Source of the DNA: Nocardioides sp. WS12
GTDB lineage: Bacteria > Actinomycetota > Actinomycetes > Propionibacteriales > Nocardioidaceae
NCBI RefSeq assembly: GCF_014108865.1
Contig: NZ_CP053928.1
Location: forward strand, 4,588,001-4,652,000
Direction: 5' to 3'
DNA: 64,000 bases
The notes beneath the pieces were generated by a model, which was given only the letters and a program-made list of their open reading frames with translations, had not been told where the DNA came from and did not search any database. A program made the translations under genes and the position numbers. Positions 44,933-55,540 of the stretch are shown here, piece by piece; the stretch's first letter is position 1, and the number at the start of each line of letters is the position of its first letter.

Positions 44933-46666
44933 TCAGGACTGCCCGGCGAACTTGCGGTGCGGCCGGAACCGGACGAGCTTCGCACCGTTGTCGTCGAACC
45001 CGTCGATGGCGATGTCCGGGCCGTCGTAGGGGATCGTCGACTCAACTTCGACGCTGTACGGGAAGCCGACGAAGAGCCGTACGAACACGTGGCCCCCACG
45101 GCCCGGCGCGATCCACTCGTCGAAGACGGCTTCGGTGTCCTCGGGGTCGCGGATCGAGTGGCTGCTGCCGAGCTCGGCCTCGAAGGCTGACCGGGCCACC
45201 TTGACGCTGTCCCAGCGCGTGTAGGTCAGGCGCACCTCCTCCCCGTTGAACGGAGTGCTGCACGACCACACCTCGGCGCGGTCGCCGGTCAGGTCGCCGC
45301 CCGTGCAGTCCTGGTCCTTCATCGACGGGAACACCCACGTCATCCCGGCCTGCCCGGAGGGCCTCGGGTCGCAGTTGCTGACCCGCACCACCTGCGACCC
45401 GTCCCAGCAGGTCACGTCGCCCACGGGCGCAGGTGCGGCAGGTGAGGTCGGCTCGTCGGTCGGGCCGGCGCTGACCGGGGTGTCGGTGCCCGGGCTGTTG
45501 TCGGCGGGCCCGGTCGTGACGTCGTCGGTCGCGGCCGTCGCGGGGTCGTCGTCGCCGGTCAACTGCACCAGCGCGACCGCTCCCCCGACCCCGAGGGCCA
45601 CGGCCAGCACACAGGCTGCGATCACCGCGAGCACCTTGCCCTTGCCGCGCGGGGCCGGCGTCACTGACGGCGCCACGGGGAAGGCGCCGGGGAAGGCCAC
45701 GGGGTACGACGGAGCCGCGTACGACGGCGGCGGGGGTGGCGGCGACGAGATCACCGGAGCCGACGACGCGAAGACCGTGGCGCTCGCTCCACCGACCTGA
45801 GCGATGGGCGTTCCACCCTCGGCGGGCGCCGCCTGATGAGCCCGGGTCGCCGCGTCCCGCACGGCAGCCTGCATCTCGATCGCACTCGCGAACCGGTGCT
45901 GGGGTTGCTTGGCCATCGCCCGCACCAGCACCTGGTTGACGGCCGCCGCCCACGGACCGGTCGGCTGGGCCTGTGGCAGCGGCGACGCCTCATGGGCAAT
46001 CGCCAGTTGCGGCATGGTTCCCGTGTACGGCGCCGTACCGGTCAGCAGCTCCCACAGCAGGCAGCCCACGGCGTACAGGTCGGACTGCACCGTGGCGGCC
46101 GCGCCGCGCAGCCGCTCGGGGGCCAGGTAGGCCCAGGTGCCGATGACGCCCACCGTCTGCGACGTGGAGTCCATGACCTGCGAGATGCCGAAGTCGCACA
46201 GGAAGGCCCGCGGGCCGGCCGTCTCCCGGCGGAGCAGGACGTTGCTCGGCTTCACGTCGCGGTGGATCAGCCCCACGGCATGGGCGTCGGCGAGGCCGGA
46301 CAGGACCTGGTCGACGAGACCGAGCGCCGCGGACGGGCCGAGCGGTCCCTGGGCGGCCAGCAGGTTGGCGACGTCGCCGTCGGGGATCAACTGGGTCGCG
46401 ATGTAGAGCCAGCCGTCGTGCTCGCCGGCGTCGTACACCTGGACGACGTGGGGCGACTCGAGCCGACCCAGCGCCATCGCTTCGCCACGGAAGCGGGTGA
46501 TCCGGTCATCGGCCCCGATGACCTCGGGCAGCATCAACTTGAGCGCGACGACACGGTCGAGTTCGATCTGGCGGGCGCGCAGGACGACACCCATGCCGCC
46601 CTGCCCGAGCGTGCCTTCGATTCGATATCGACCGAATGTGTCACCAGCCGCCGGTATAGCCCCCAT
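44933..46666 (-). CDS. Membrane Ser/Thr protein kinase (PknB-like)
   Basis: 577 residues. Cytosolic kinase domain 10-270: glycine loop LGQGGMGVV, Lys in VALKLMLPE, catalytic HRDVKPSNVLL, CDFGISQ and YLAPERL. A Pro-rich juxtamembrane region (SSPPPPPPSY) leads to one helix (VLAVIAACVLAVALGVGGAVALV, about 350-372). The outside part has four Cys near CWDG..NCDP..DCTG..WSCS and no PASTA repeats, so the sensed signal is unknown. 17 bases downstream of glmM, likely the same operon. Confidence 0.94.
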   Translation of the reverse strand: MGAIPAAGDTFGRYRIEGTLGQGGMGVVLRARQIELDRVVALKLMLPEVIGADDRITRFRGEAMALGRLESPHVVQVYDAGEHDGWLYIATQLIPDGDVANLLAAQGPLGPSAALGLVDQVLSGLADAHAVGLIHRDVKPSNVLLRRETAGPRAFLCDFGISQVMDSTSQTVGVIGTWAYLAPERLRGAAATVQSDLYAVGCLLWELLTGTAPYTGTMPQLAIAHEASPLPQAQPTGPWAAAVNQVLVRAMAKQPQHRFASAIEMQAAVRDAATRAHQAAPAEGGTPIAQVGGASATVFASSAPVISSPPPPPPSYAAPSYPVAFPGAFPVAPSVTPAPRGKGKVLAVIAACVLAVALGVGGAVALVQLTGDDDPATAATDDVTTGPADNSPGTDTPVSAGPTDEPTSPAAPAPVGDVTCWDGSQVVRVSNCDPRPSGQAGMTWVFPSMKDQDCTGGDLTGDRAEVWSCSTPFNGEEVRLTYTRWDSVKVARSAFEAELGSSHSIRDPEDTEAVFDEWIAPGRGGHVFVRLFVGFPYSVEVESTIPYDGPDIAIDGFDDNGAKLVRFRPHRKFAGQS

Positions 46667-46683
46667 GGGGCTGCACCCTAGTG

Positions 46684-48045
46684 TCAGGAAAGGGCGAGCC
46701 GCAGGCGTACGACGTCAGCCAGCCGGTGGGCGATCGAGTCGGCCTGTTCGGCGGTCGGCGCCTCCACCATCACCCGCACGAGGGGCTCGGTGCCCGAGGG
46801 CCGCAGCAGCACGCGACCGGTGCCGGCCAGTTCGGACTCGGCCGCAACAACGGCCGCGACCAGCTCGACGTCGTCGGTGCGGGCCCGGTCGACGCCGGGC
46901 ACGTTGACGAGCACCTGCGGGAGGCGGGTCATCACACCGGCCAGCTCGCGCAGCGACTGACCCGTCGCCGCCATCCGGTGCAGGACCTGCAGGGCGGTGA
47001 GGGTGCCGTCGCCCGTGGTGGCGTGCTCGTTCATGATCACGTGGCCCGACTGCTCGCCGCCGAGCGAGTAGCCGCCGTTCTTCATGTCCTCGAGCACGTA
47101 GCGGTCGCCGACGGCGGTCTGCCGCACGACGACCCCCGCCGCGGTGAGGGCCTGGACGAAGCCGAGGTTGGACATGACGGTGGCGACCACGGTGTCGTCG
47201 ACCAGTCGGCCCGCGTCACGCAGGGACAGGGCGAGGATCGCGAGGATCTGGTCGCCGTCCACGATGGTGCCTTCGGCGTCGACGGCCAGGCAGCGGTCGG
47301 CGTCGCCGTCGAGCGCGAAGCCGACGTCGGCACCGTGCTCGACGACGGCCTTCTGCAGCACGTCGAGGTGCGTCGAGCCGCAGCCGTCATTGATGTTGAG
47401 GCCGTCGGGCTCGGCGCAGATCGCCACGACGTCGACGCCTGCGTCGCGCAGCGCCTTCGGTCCGGCGACCGACGCGGCGCCGTGGGCGCAGTCGAGGACC
47501 ACCTTGAGGCGGCGCCCACCGCCCGCAGGACCGAGGTCGCCGACGGTCGCGACCAGGTGGGCGGCGTACTCGTCGATCGCCGTGGGGTGCGGGGTGACCC
47601 GGCCGACGTCGCCGCCCACCGGCCGTTCCCACGGCTCCTCGAGGCGGGCCTCGATGGCGTCCTCGATGGCGTCGTCGAGCTTGACCCCGCCGCGGGCGAG
47701 GAACTTGATGCCGTTGTCGGGCATCGCGTTGTGCGATGCCGAGAGCATGACGCCGAGGTCGGCGCCGAGCGAGGCAGTGAGGTAGGCGACCCCCGGGGTG
47801 GGCAGTTCACCCAGGAGGAGTACGTCGACCCCGGCCGACGCCAGCCCGGCGACCACTGCGGCCTCGAGGAACTGGCCGGAGATCCGGGTGTCGCGCCCGA
47901 CCACGGCGAAGGGCCGGTGGCCGGCAAAGGCGCCGCGCTCCGCAAGGACGTGCGCAGCGGAGACGGACAGGTCCAGGACCAGTTCGGCGGTCAGGTCGGC
48001 GTTCGCGAGACCGCGGACACCATCGGTGCCGAAGATGCGGGGCAC
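46684..48045 (-). CDS. glmM: Phosphoglucosamine mutase
   Basis: 453 residues from GTG 48045 (GGGAG upstream). RIFGTDGVRGLAN opens the protein, VMLSASHNAMPDNGIK has the phosphoserine, DGDADRCLAVD binds Mg and GGEQSGHVIM the sugar. It converts GlcN-6-P to GlcN-1-P, the step after GlmS. A terminator-like hairpin separates it from rpsI. Confidence 0.97.
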   Translation of the reverse strand: MPRIFGTDGVRGLANADLTAELVLDLSVSAAHVLAERGAFAGHRPFAVVGRDTRISGQFLEAAVVAGLASAGVDVLLLGELPTPGVAYLTASLGADLGVMLSASHNAMPDNGIKFLARGGVKLDDAIEDAIEARLEEPWERPVGGDVGRVTPHPTAIDEYAAHLVATVGDLGPAGGGRRLKVVLDCAHGAASVAGPKALRDAGVDVVAICAEPDGLNINDGCGSTHLDVLQKAVVEHGADVGFALDGDADRCLAVDAEGTIVDGDQILAILALSLRDAGRLVDDTVVATVMSNLGFVQALTAAGVVVRQTAVGDRYVLEDMKNGGYSLGGEQSGHVIMNEHATTGDGTLTALQVLHRMAATGQSLRELAGVMTRLPQVLVNVPGVDRARTDDVELVAAVVAAESELAGTGRVLLRPSGTEPLVRVMVEAPTAEQADSIAHRLADVVRLRLALS

Positions 48046-48078
48046 GTGCTCTCCCTCGTGTGGTGGCGAAACGATCAT

Positions 48079-48131
48079 GGCCGAAAACGGCCGACAGGGC
48101 CACGGACCGCAGGTGCGGTGCGTGGCCCTGT
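48079..48131 (-). terminator. Terminator-like hairpins between rpsI and glmM
   Basis: ACAGGGCCACG (48094-48104) pairs with CGTGGCCCTGT (48121-48131), with an inner CCGCA/TGCGG. Next on the minus strand is a second small hairpin GGCCG-AAAA-CGGCC (48079-48092) with TTTT in its loop. It probably ends or attenuates the ribosomal transcript. Confidence 0.6.
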
Positions 48132-48139
48132 CGTCGCAA

Positions 48140-48643
48140 TCAGCGCTTGCTGTACTGCGGAGCCTTACGGGCCTTCTTGAGACCAGCCTTCTTGCGCTCG
48201 GTCGCGCGGGCGTCACGGGTCAACAGACCGGCCTTCTTGAGGGCCGGGCGGTTGGCGTCGATGTCGATCGCGTTGAGCGAGCGGGCCACGCCGAGGCGCA
48301 GGGCGCCGGCCTGACCGGTGATGCCGCCGCCGTGGATACGGGCGATCACGTCGAAGCGGCCCTCGAGGCCGAGCGTCGCGAAGGGCTCGTTGGCGACCTG
48401 CTGGTGCAGCTTGTTCGGGAAGTAGTCCTCGAACGCGCGGCCGTTGATGGTCCACGTGCCGGTGCCCGGAACGATCCGGACGCGGGCGACGGCTTCCTTG
48501 CGACGGCCAGTGGCCGCGCCGGGGGCGATCGTCGCCGGGACGGCGGGAGTGGCGTCGGACGGCGAGGTCTCGCTGGTGTAGGCGAGGCCCTGGTCGTCGG
48601 TCTCGAAGGTCTCTTCGACCTCGGTGGTCTGCGATTCAGTCAC
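48140..48643 (-). CDS. rpsI: 30S ribosomal protein S9
   Basis: 167 residues; the first ~45 are an acidic actinobacterial extension (VEETFETDDQG). The core runs from TGRRKEAVARVRIVPG through INGRAFEDYFPN to the basic tail KKARKAPQYSKR that reaches the P-site tRNA. Co-transcribed with rplM, 32 bases apart. Confidence 0.98.
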   Translation of the reverse strand: MTESQTTEVEETFETDDQGLAYTSETSPSDATPAVPATIAPGAATGRRKEAVARVRIVPGTGTWTINGRAFEDYFPNKLHQQVANEPFATLGLEGRFDVIARIHGGGITGQAGALRLGVARSLNAIDIDANRPALKKAGLLTRDARATERKKAGLKKARKAPQYSKR

Positions 48644-48675
48644 GATGAAAGTCCTTAGTCCTGGTCAGCTTCGGG

Positions 48676-49119
48676 TCACTGGGAGATCTGGGTGATCTCG
48701 TACGCAACGGCCTGCTGCGCCTGGTGGGGGTGCGTCGGGCCGTTGTAGACCTTGAGCTTCGTGATGATCTGGCGACCAAGACGGTTCTTGGGGAGCATGC
48801 CCCAGACCGCGGCCTCGACGGCCTTGCGGGCGTCCTTGTCGAGGATCTGGCCGATGGGGGTCGAGGTCAGACCGCCCGGGTAACCCGAGTGGCGGTAGAC
48901 CATCTTGTCGGTGCGCTTCTTGCCGGACAGGGCAACCTTGTCGGCGTTGATGATCACGACGAAGTCACCGGTGTCGGCGTTCGGCGCGAAGATCGGCTTG
49001 TGCTTGCCGCGGAGGAGACCAGCGGCGGTGACGGCCAGCCGGCCCAGGACGACGTCGGTGGCGTCGATCACGAGCCAGGCGCGCTCAACGTCACCGGGCT
49101 TGGGAGCGTAGGTACGCAT
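48676..49119 (-). CDS. rplM: 50S ribosomal protein L13
   Basis: 147 residues, standard length. MRTYAPKPGDVERAWLVIDA, VLGRLAVTAAGLLRGKHK, DFVVIINADKVALSGKK and the signature GMLPKNRLGRQIITKLKVY are present. First gene of rplM-rpsI. Confidence 0.98.
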   Translation of the reverse strand: MRTYAPKPGDVERAWLVIDATDVVLGRLAVTAAGLLRGKHKPIFAPNADTGDFVVIINADKVALSGKKRTDKMVYRHSGYPGGLTSTPIGQILDKDARKAVEAAVWGMLPKNRLGRQIITKLKVYNGPTHPHQAQQAVAYEITQISQ

Positions 49120-49503
49120 GATGCGTTCACTCTCTTCGGTTAGTTCGTGGACCCGTTCGGCGAATGTCGATCGGGCTTGCCTGCCGCCGGTGCGGTTGCA
49201 CCGTGCAGGCGACGTCTTCTGACGAACTCAGCCCGGCCCACTCATGCTCGCCTCACGGCGATCTGTATTCCAGCCAGGCACTGCCTTTGAGGAACACTGG
49301 GCGATCCGGGACTGCCTCGGCGCCGTACAGGACGGCAGCGCGAAGCGGCAGGAGACGCGCAGGAAAGACTACGGCGGGGTCTCGGAACCGGTCAAAACGC
49401 CGCAGATGTCACTGCCGGAGAGCAACCTCTGTGAGATGTCTCCTAGGCCACGCCTCGGGACACCGCCTTTCCGCGATGTGACGCGGGCGACTAGGTTGCA
49501 GGG
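49120..49503. other. Intergenic region between rplM and gltA
   Basis: 384 bases between divergent starts with no credible gene; short frames here lack ribosome sites. It holds a small hairpin CGGTGC-GGTT-GCACCG (49188-49203) in the rplM leader, a possible autoregulatory structure, and a possible gltA promoter: TTTCCG (49468-49473) and TAGGTT (49492-49497), 18 bp apart, seven bases before the gltA GTG. Confidence 0.5.
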
Positions 49504-50793
<1,290 letters not shown>

Positions 50794-50815
50794 GCCCACC
50801 GCTTGCCGGTCCAGG

Positions 50816-50851
50816 CGCCCCGCGTGATGCACGCGGGGCGTCTGCCGTTTT
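50816..50851 (+). terminator. gltA terminator
   Basis: CGCCCCGCGT (50816-50825) and ACGCGGGGCG (50831-50840), perfect 10-bp stem with a five-base loop, then TCTGCCG and TTTT (50848-50851). Confidence 0.7.
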
Positions 50852-50863
50852 CGGGTACGACGT

Positions 50864-51448
50864 TCAGTAGCCGGGGATCTGCTGGAGCTGGTCGTCCATG
50901 ATCGCGTCGAGGTCGCCCGAGACCTGGCTGCCGTCGTACCGCTCGAGCCACACGGTGGCCAGGTAGCCGTGGTCGGTGCCTTCCGCCCACGTGTAGGTGT
51001 GGTCGAGTCGGTAGGGAGCCTCGCTCGTCAGACCGCGGGCCGTGAAGCCGTACGTCGGCGCATTCCCGGCCGACGAGAGGTCAAGGACGAACCCTCCGGC
51101 CCGTCCCTTGTCACTGCACGCCTGCCGCGCATCCACGAATCGCTCGAACTGGCGCTTCACCTTGTCCTCCTCGATGCGCCAGATCCCGACCACGACCCGT
51201 TCCTCGTGGCCGCCGACGGTCCGGGTCCAGGCGCGGAAGTTGTCCGGGTCCACGTCCGTGAGCACGGTGTCGGACTCGATGTCGCAGACCGGCCACGCCG
51301 TCGGCTCGAAGTCCTCGATCGGCGTAAGGTCACCGTCGATGCTGGACGCACCGATCAGTTCGGGCGGGTCCGGCTCGTCACTGCACCCGGCCAGCAGGGC
51401 GGCGCTGGTGACGGCGACCAGCCACGCGGCAGGACCGCGCGCTCTCAC
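50864..51448 (-). CDS. Lipoprotein of the WXG100/DUF6571 cluster
   Basis: 194 residues from GTG 51448, overlapping the upstream stop (GTGA); another GTG is one codon earlier. Signal peptide with lipobox LAGC (Cys near 21). VCDIESDTVLTDVDPDNFRAW and RQFERFVDARQACSDKGRAGGF suggest one disulphide. Family not recognised. The coupling suggests it works with the large protein next door. Confidence 0.78.
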   Translation of the reverse strand: MRARGPAAWLVAVTSAALLAGCSDEPDPPELIGASSIDGDLTPIEDFEPTAWPVCDIESDTVLTDVDPDNFRAWTRTVGGHEERVVVGIWRIEEDKVKRQFERFVDARQACSDKGRAGGFVLDLSSAGNAPTYGFTARGLTSEAPYRLDHTYTWAEGTDHGYLATVWLERYDGSQVSGDLDAIMDDQLQQIPGY

Positions 51449-53862
51449 CACCCGTAGTCCTCAAGGATCTGCTCGGAGCGGTCGAGGCTGCTGCCGTGGT
51501 CGTTCTCGAGCTGGGAGAGCTCGGTGGCCAGCCGCTCGCCCCACGGGTTGTCGTCCAGCCAGTCCTCGTAGGCGTCGGCCTGGGAAGCGGTGAGGTCGTT
51601 GAGGTTGGTGTCGGGTCCGAGGCCGTCGGGGTAGGCGTCCGCCGGCAGGCTGTGCCAGTAGGTGTCGCGGACGATCTCCTGCGCGGTCTGTGCCGAGGAA
51701 CTGTAGAGGTCACCGACCTCCTGGTTCGTGGCCCCGGTGCTGTCCTGGTGCAGGCTGTCGCCGATGCCGCTGAGCACCTGGTCGAGCAGGAAACCACCGA
51801 CCGGGTTCGCGCCGACGGGCGTCTGGCCGAGCACCGTCGACACGATGTTGGTGCCGAGGTCGACGCCGGCGTTGTGTCGTTCGTCGGCCGACAGGTTGTC
51901 CTGTGCGATGTCCCGCGAGGCACCGAAGTCGATGGCACCCAGCACGTCGTAGTTGGTGCTGATGACCGGCACCAACTCGTCGCGTACGTCGTCGGGGTCC
52001 GTGATGCCGTCCAGGTTGCGGGTCAGCTGGTCGGCCGTCCAGGCGTTGCTCGCGATCCGGAGTTCTTCGCGACCGACGTCGTCCTTGGCGAGCTCGGCGA
52101 GCAGGAAGCGCGCCGACTGGTCAGGGTCGGCGAAGCGGGCGTCGTCGAAGACGTAGTCGTCGGTGAGGTCGCCTCCGCCCGGGTTGACGCCGAGTTCGTG
52201 GTGGAACGAGCCGATGTAGTGACTGGTGATGGTGGCCAGGTCCTCCCGCAGCGACGGCGGGATGAAGTCCGAGCCGGAGAACGAGTCGTCCGCGTCCTGG
52301 AAGCGGTCGTAGCTGAGGTGGACGAGGTCCTGGACCACCTGCACCGACCTCTCGTCGGGCTCCCCCTCGATGGTCGCGGCCTGGAGTGCGTCACCGACCA
52401 GGGCCAGCCCGGGCGGCGGTCCGTCGTGGTTGGGGTACTGCAGGTCGTTCGGCCAGCGGAACTCATCAGCGCGCTCGTAGAGCAGGTAGTTGACCCGGGT
52501 GCCGTACGGCTCGTCGCCGTCGTACGTGACGGCGGAGGTGAAGAACTCCCGCGCTGCTTCAGGGTTGTCCGCGATGCCGCGCAGGACACCGGGGATCGGG
52601 TCGTGGCCGAGCGCATCGTGCTCGTCGTCGTGGCCCTGCGTGAAGTCCCAGCGGACGCCGTCGCCGACGATGCCGGGGAAGTCCCAGGGCCCTTCCGGGT
52701 GCTCGTCCCAGTCCCAGTCCCGCTCGAAGTCGACGGTGGTCGCGGCCACGGACTCCAGGAAGTCCGGGTCGAAGGCGCTGCCGTCGGCCAGCAACGGGGC
52801 GATCAACTGGTAGCCCCGGACCTCGATGTCGGAGATGTCGCCCGGCACGGTGAAGACGTCGCGCCCGGCGCCGATCAGGTCCCACTTCCACTCGGTCGAG
52901 ACGTGGTCGGCTGCACCCGGGTCGCTGTCGCCGATGTTCTGCGTGCCGGCTGCGAGCGTCGCGCCCAGCGCACGCTGCAGATCGCGCAGTTCGTCGCCGT
53001 TCTCGAGGCCTTCGCCGGTGTCGTCCCCGCGACCGAAGAAGGCGGCGCGCTGCTGGAGGTCGAGCAACCCCTCGGGGCCGGTGCGGTTGAGGAAGCCGGT
53101 CGAGACCTCGGCGTCGGTGCCGTAGGCCTCCAGGAGATCGGTCACCCGCTCCAGTTCCTCGGGCGGGATCTCCTCGTCGCCCGTGCGGATGCCCTCGGTC
53201 TCGTCAGCGATCGCCGTGCCCAGCGCGCCCTGCTGCTCGTCGGTGAGGGCATTGATGTAGCCGTCGTACCGATCGGGATGGGCGAGCAACTGCTGGATCA
53301 GGGAGGCATCGGACAGTCCGCGGAGCTCGGACGGCAGGGCCGCATCACCCAGGGAGCCGGTGCCGCCGTCGTACGCACCGCGCCGTGCGGAGCGGAGGAC
53401 CGCGGCGAGGTCGGTGTCGGCCTGGTCGGCGTCGGAGAGCGCGTCGGCCAGCGTGGTCGCCAGGCTCTCCAATTCGCTGGTCTCCGGGCGGTCCTCCCCG
53501 TCGGCATCCGGGTCCCTGACCGTGACCGTGCCCCCGGAGAAGGAGACCTCGAGCCCCTTCTCGTTGATCGTCGCCATCGCACCCCGCGCCCGACGCTTCG
53601 CACTGGCGATCGTGGCGGACGCCTCGTCGAGGGCGTTGATCACCTCGGAGACCGGGGACACGATGTCGTTGAGATCAGCCACCAGGGTGGTGTGGGAGGT
53701 CCGGGCCGTCTCGGCGCTGTCGCCGATCCAGGTGTACGGCGGACGGCCGTCGTCGAGTTCGTCCTGCAGGTCCAGGATCGTGCGCCGCGACGTCGTCAGG
53801 TCGTCGCCGACCGTGCCCAGGGCGCCGGGGTCCCAGCTCATCAACACGTCGTAGGTGACCAT
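51445..53862 (-). CDS. Large WXG100/DUF6571-like protein
   Basis: 805 residues. N-terminal ~100 residues form a WXG-like hairpin (SWDPGALGTVGDDLTTSRRT, TWIGDSAETARTS with WIG). The long remainder is acidic and helical (LSDASLIQQLLAHPDRYDGY; LEAYGTDAEVSTGFLNRTG; SNAWTADQLTRNLDG) and ends ILEDYGW, resembling actinobacterial DUF6571 proteins. No signal peptide, so type VII export is the likely route, inferred. Its ATG overlaps the stop of the small WXG100 gene. Confidence 0.8.
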   Translation of the reverse strand: MVTYDVLMSWDPGALGTVGDDLTTSRRTILDLQDELDDGRPPYTWIGDSAETARTSHTTLVADLNDIVSPVSEVINALDEASATIASAKRRARGAMATINEKGLEVSFSGGTVTVRDPDADGEDRPETSELESLATTLADALSDADQADTDLAAVLRSARRGAYDGGTGSLGDAALPSELRGLSDASLIQQLLAHPDRYDGYINALTDEQQGALGTAIADETEGIRTGDEEIPPEELERVTDLLEAYGTDAEVSTGFLNRTGPEGLLDLQQRAAFFGRGDDTGEGLENGDELRDLQRALGATLAAGTQNIGDSDPGAADHVSTEWKWDLIGAGRDVFTVPGDISDIEVRGYQLIAPLLADGSAFDPDFLESVAATTVDFERDWDWDEHPEGPWDFPGIVGDGVRWDFTQGHDDEHDALGHDPIPGVLRGIADNPEAAREFFTSAVTYDGDEPYGTRVNYLLYERADEFRWPNDLQYPNHDGPPPGLALVGDALQAATIEGEPDERSVQVVQDLVHLSYDRFQDADDSFSGSDFIPPSLREDLATITSHYIGSFHHELGVNPGGGDLTDDYVFDDARFADPDQSARFLLAELAKDDVGREELRIASNAWTADQLTRNLDGITDPDDVRDELVPVISTNYDVLGAIDFGASRDIAQDNLSADERHNAGVDLGTNIVSTVLGQTPVGANPVGGFLLDQVLSGIGDSLHQDSTGATNQEVGDLYSSSAQTAQEIVRDTYWHSLPADAYPDGLGPDTNLNDLTASQADAYEDWLDDNPWGERLATELSQLENDHGSSLDRSEQILEDYGW

Positions 53863-54152
53863 CAGATCGGCCGTCCGATCCGGGTACGGACGAGGATGTC
53901 GGCCTCGGTGATGTCGTCGGCCGCGTCCGTCGTCGCCGTGTGATGGGTGTGCGCGGCGGTGACCCAGGCCGTCAGGTCGGTGTCGAGGTCGGTGCCGAGG
54001 CTGGTCGCCGCGGGTCCGCTGGTGCTGCCGGACAGGGCCGTCGCGACGGCGGTGAGGTGATCCTTGAAGGTCACCCTGGCCGCACTGTCGGCGGCTTCCT
54101 CGATCTGCTGGGCAGAAAGGTTGACGTCACGTTCGACGATCTCGACCGTCAT
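53862..54152 (-). CDS. WXG100-like small protein
   Basis: 96 residues from ATG 54152 (GGGAGCGAAC upstream). Size and helix-turn-helix pattern (LSAQQIEEAADSAARVTFK, then a turn at SGSTSGPAAT and LDTDLTAWVTAAHTHHTATT) fit an ESAT-6-like protein, though the WXG itself is not clear. First of three overlapping genes. Confidence 0.8.
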   Translation of the reverse strand: MTVEIVERDVNLSAQQIEEAADSAARVTFKDHLTAVATALSGSTSGPAATSLGTDLDTDLTAWVTAAHTHHTATTDAADDITEADILVRTRIGRPI

Positions 54153-54170
54153 GTTCGCTCCCGGGCGCGT

Positions 54171-54191
54171 GCATTGTTGGGCTGACAATGC
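54171..54191. promoter_or_regulatory. Inverted repeat GCATTGT-N7-ACAATGC
   Basis: Perfect 7-bp arms, 19 bases upstream of the WXG100-like start and between it and the aminopeptidase stop. No T-run; an operator or promoter element is likelier than a terminator. Confidence 0.4.
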
Positions 54192-54241
54192 AGGCACTTT
54201 CCCGCGCGACAGCGCAGGCAAACACGAGTGAACTGATCGAC

Positions 54242-55540
54242 TCAGACGGGGTACGGCGGCAGGTCGGTGTCGTACAGCCACGGCTCCAGCAGCGCGGCCA
54301 CGTCACGGCCGGTGCGGTCGGTCGCGAAGGCCAGGAACTCCTCGGTGGTGACGGAGTCGCCGGCGCGGAGGGCGGCCCAGCCGCGCAGCACGTCGAAGAA
54401 CGCGGCGTCGCCGACGTCGACACGCAGTGCGTGCAGGGTGAGCGCACCGCGCTTGTAGACGCGGTCGTCGAACATCAGCGCGGGACCCGGATCCGCCAGG
54501 ACGAGGTCCTGGTCGAGGTCGACCAGCTTGTCGTGGTGGTGGCGCGCCCACTCGTCGCAGGTGCGCGGGCCGCCGGACTCCTCGGACCACAACCACTCGC
54601 TGTAGCAGGCGAATCCCTCGTGCAACCAGATGTCCTGCCAGCGCGCGAGGGTCACGGCGTTGCCGAACCACTGGTGCGCCAGCTCATGGGCGATCAGCCG
54701 CACGTGCGACCAGTCGTCGGTGCAGAAGTTGCGGCCGAAGGTGGACAGGCTCTGGCTCTCGAGCGGGATCTCGAGGTCGTCGTCGGTGATGACGGCGGCG
54801 TACGCATCGAACGGGTACGGGCCGAAGGCCTGCTCGAAGAACTCCATCATCGCGGCCTGCTGGTCGAACGAACCTGCGAGATCGACGTCCGCCGGCGCGA
54901 TCGTGCGGGTCGTCAAGCCGTGCTGCACGGTGACGTAGCGGCCGATCTGCACCGTCGCGAGGTAGGTCGCCATCGGCTTGTTCATCTCGTAGCACCAGGT
55001 TTCCACACTCGCCTTGCGACGGTGGTCGGCCAGGGTGCCGTTGGAGACGACGGTGTAGCCGCTCGGCGCGGACACGGTGATCCGGTAGGTCGCCTTGTCG
55101 TCGGGCCGGTCGTTGCAGGGGTACCAGGTCGGTGCGCCGTGGGGCTGCGCCGCGACGATCACACCGTCGGCGAGCTCTTCCCAGCCGGCGTCGCCGTGGT
55201 GCTCGTCGATGACGGGGAGCGGCGTACCGCCGTACGCGATGGTGATCCGCAGCTCAGCGCCAGCGGCTGCCGGGCGCTCCAGTTGGAGCACCAGCCGCTC
55301 GTCGCGCGCCGACCACTTCTTCAGGCGGGCGCCGTCGACGCGGACCTTGCTCGCCTGCAGGTGTGCGAGGTCCAGGACCACGCGGTTGGTCTCCGTCGCA
55401 ACGACGGCGTCGAGGACAGCGGTGCCGCGCAGCCGGTTGCCCTCGGGGACGTAGACGACGTCGAGGTCGTAGTGCCAGACCGAGTACGACGGGTCGCCGT
55501 GGCCCGGCAGATAGGGATCTGCGGTGGGGAGTTCAGGCAC
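54242..55540 (-). CDS. M1-family metallo-aminopeptidase
   Basis: 432 residues from GTG 55540, which overlaps the synthetase stop (TAGTG); a GTG at 55549 is the alternative. LIAHELAHQWFGN is the zinc HExxH and WLHEGFACYSEW the third ligand, 18 residues on. The exopeptidase GAMEN loop is replaced by LEIPLESQSL, as in short actinobacterial members. No signal peptide. Coupled to the Pls-like synthetase, so it may process its product or just share expression. Confidence 0.92.
   Translation of the reverse strand: MPELPTADPYLPGHGDPSYSVWHYDLDVVYVPEGNRLRGTAVLDAVVATETNRVVLDLAHLQASKVRVDGARLKKWSARDERLVLQLERPAAAGAELRITIAYGGTPLPVIDEHHGDAGWEELADGVIVAAQPHGAPTWYPCNDRPDDKATYRITVSAPSGYTVVSNGTLADHRRKASVETWCYEMNKPMATYLATVQIGRYVTVQHGLTTRTIAPADVDLAGSFDQQAAMMEFFEQAFGPYPFDAYAAVITDDDLEIPLESQSLSTFGRNFCTDDWSHVRLIAHELAHQWFGNAVTLARWQDIWLHEGFACYSEWLWSEESGGPRTCDEWARHHHDKLVDLDQDLVLADPGPALMFDDRVYKRGALTLHALRVDVGDAAFFDVLRGWAALRAGDSVTTEEFLAFATDRTGRDVAALLEPWLYDTDLPPYPV

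Noticed and set aside
49188..49203. Hairpin as a defined L13-leader riboregulator
   Set aside because: Only six base pairs and no recalled consensus match; kept as a note in the intergenic entry.
51496..53943. 815-codon open frame opposite the DUF6571-like gene
   Set aside because: Antisense shadow; the minus-strand frame has start and stop overlaps with its neighbours.
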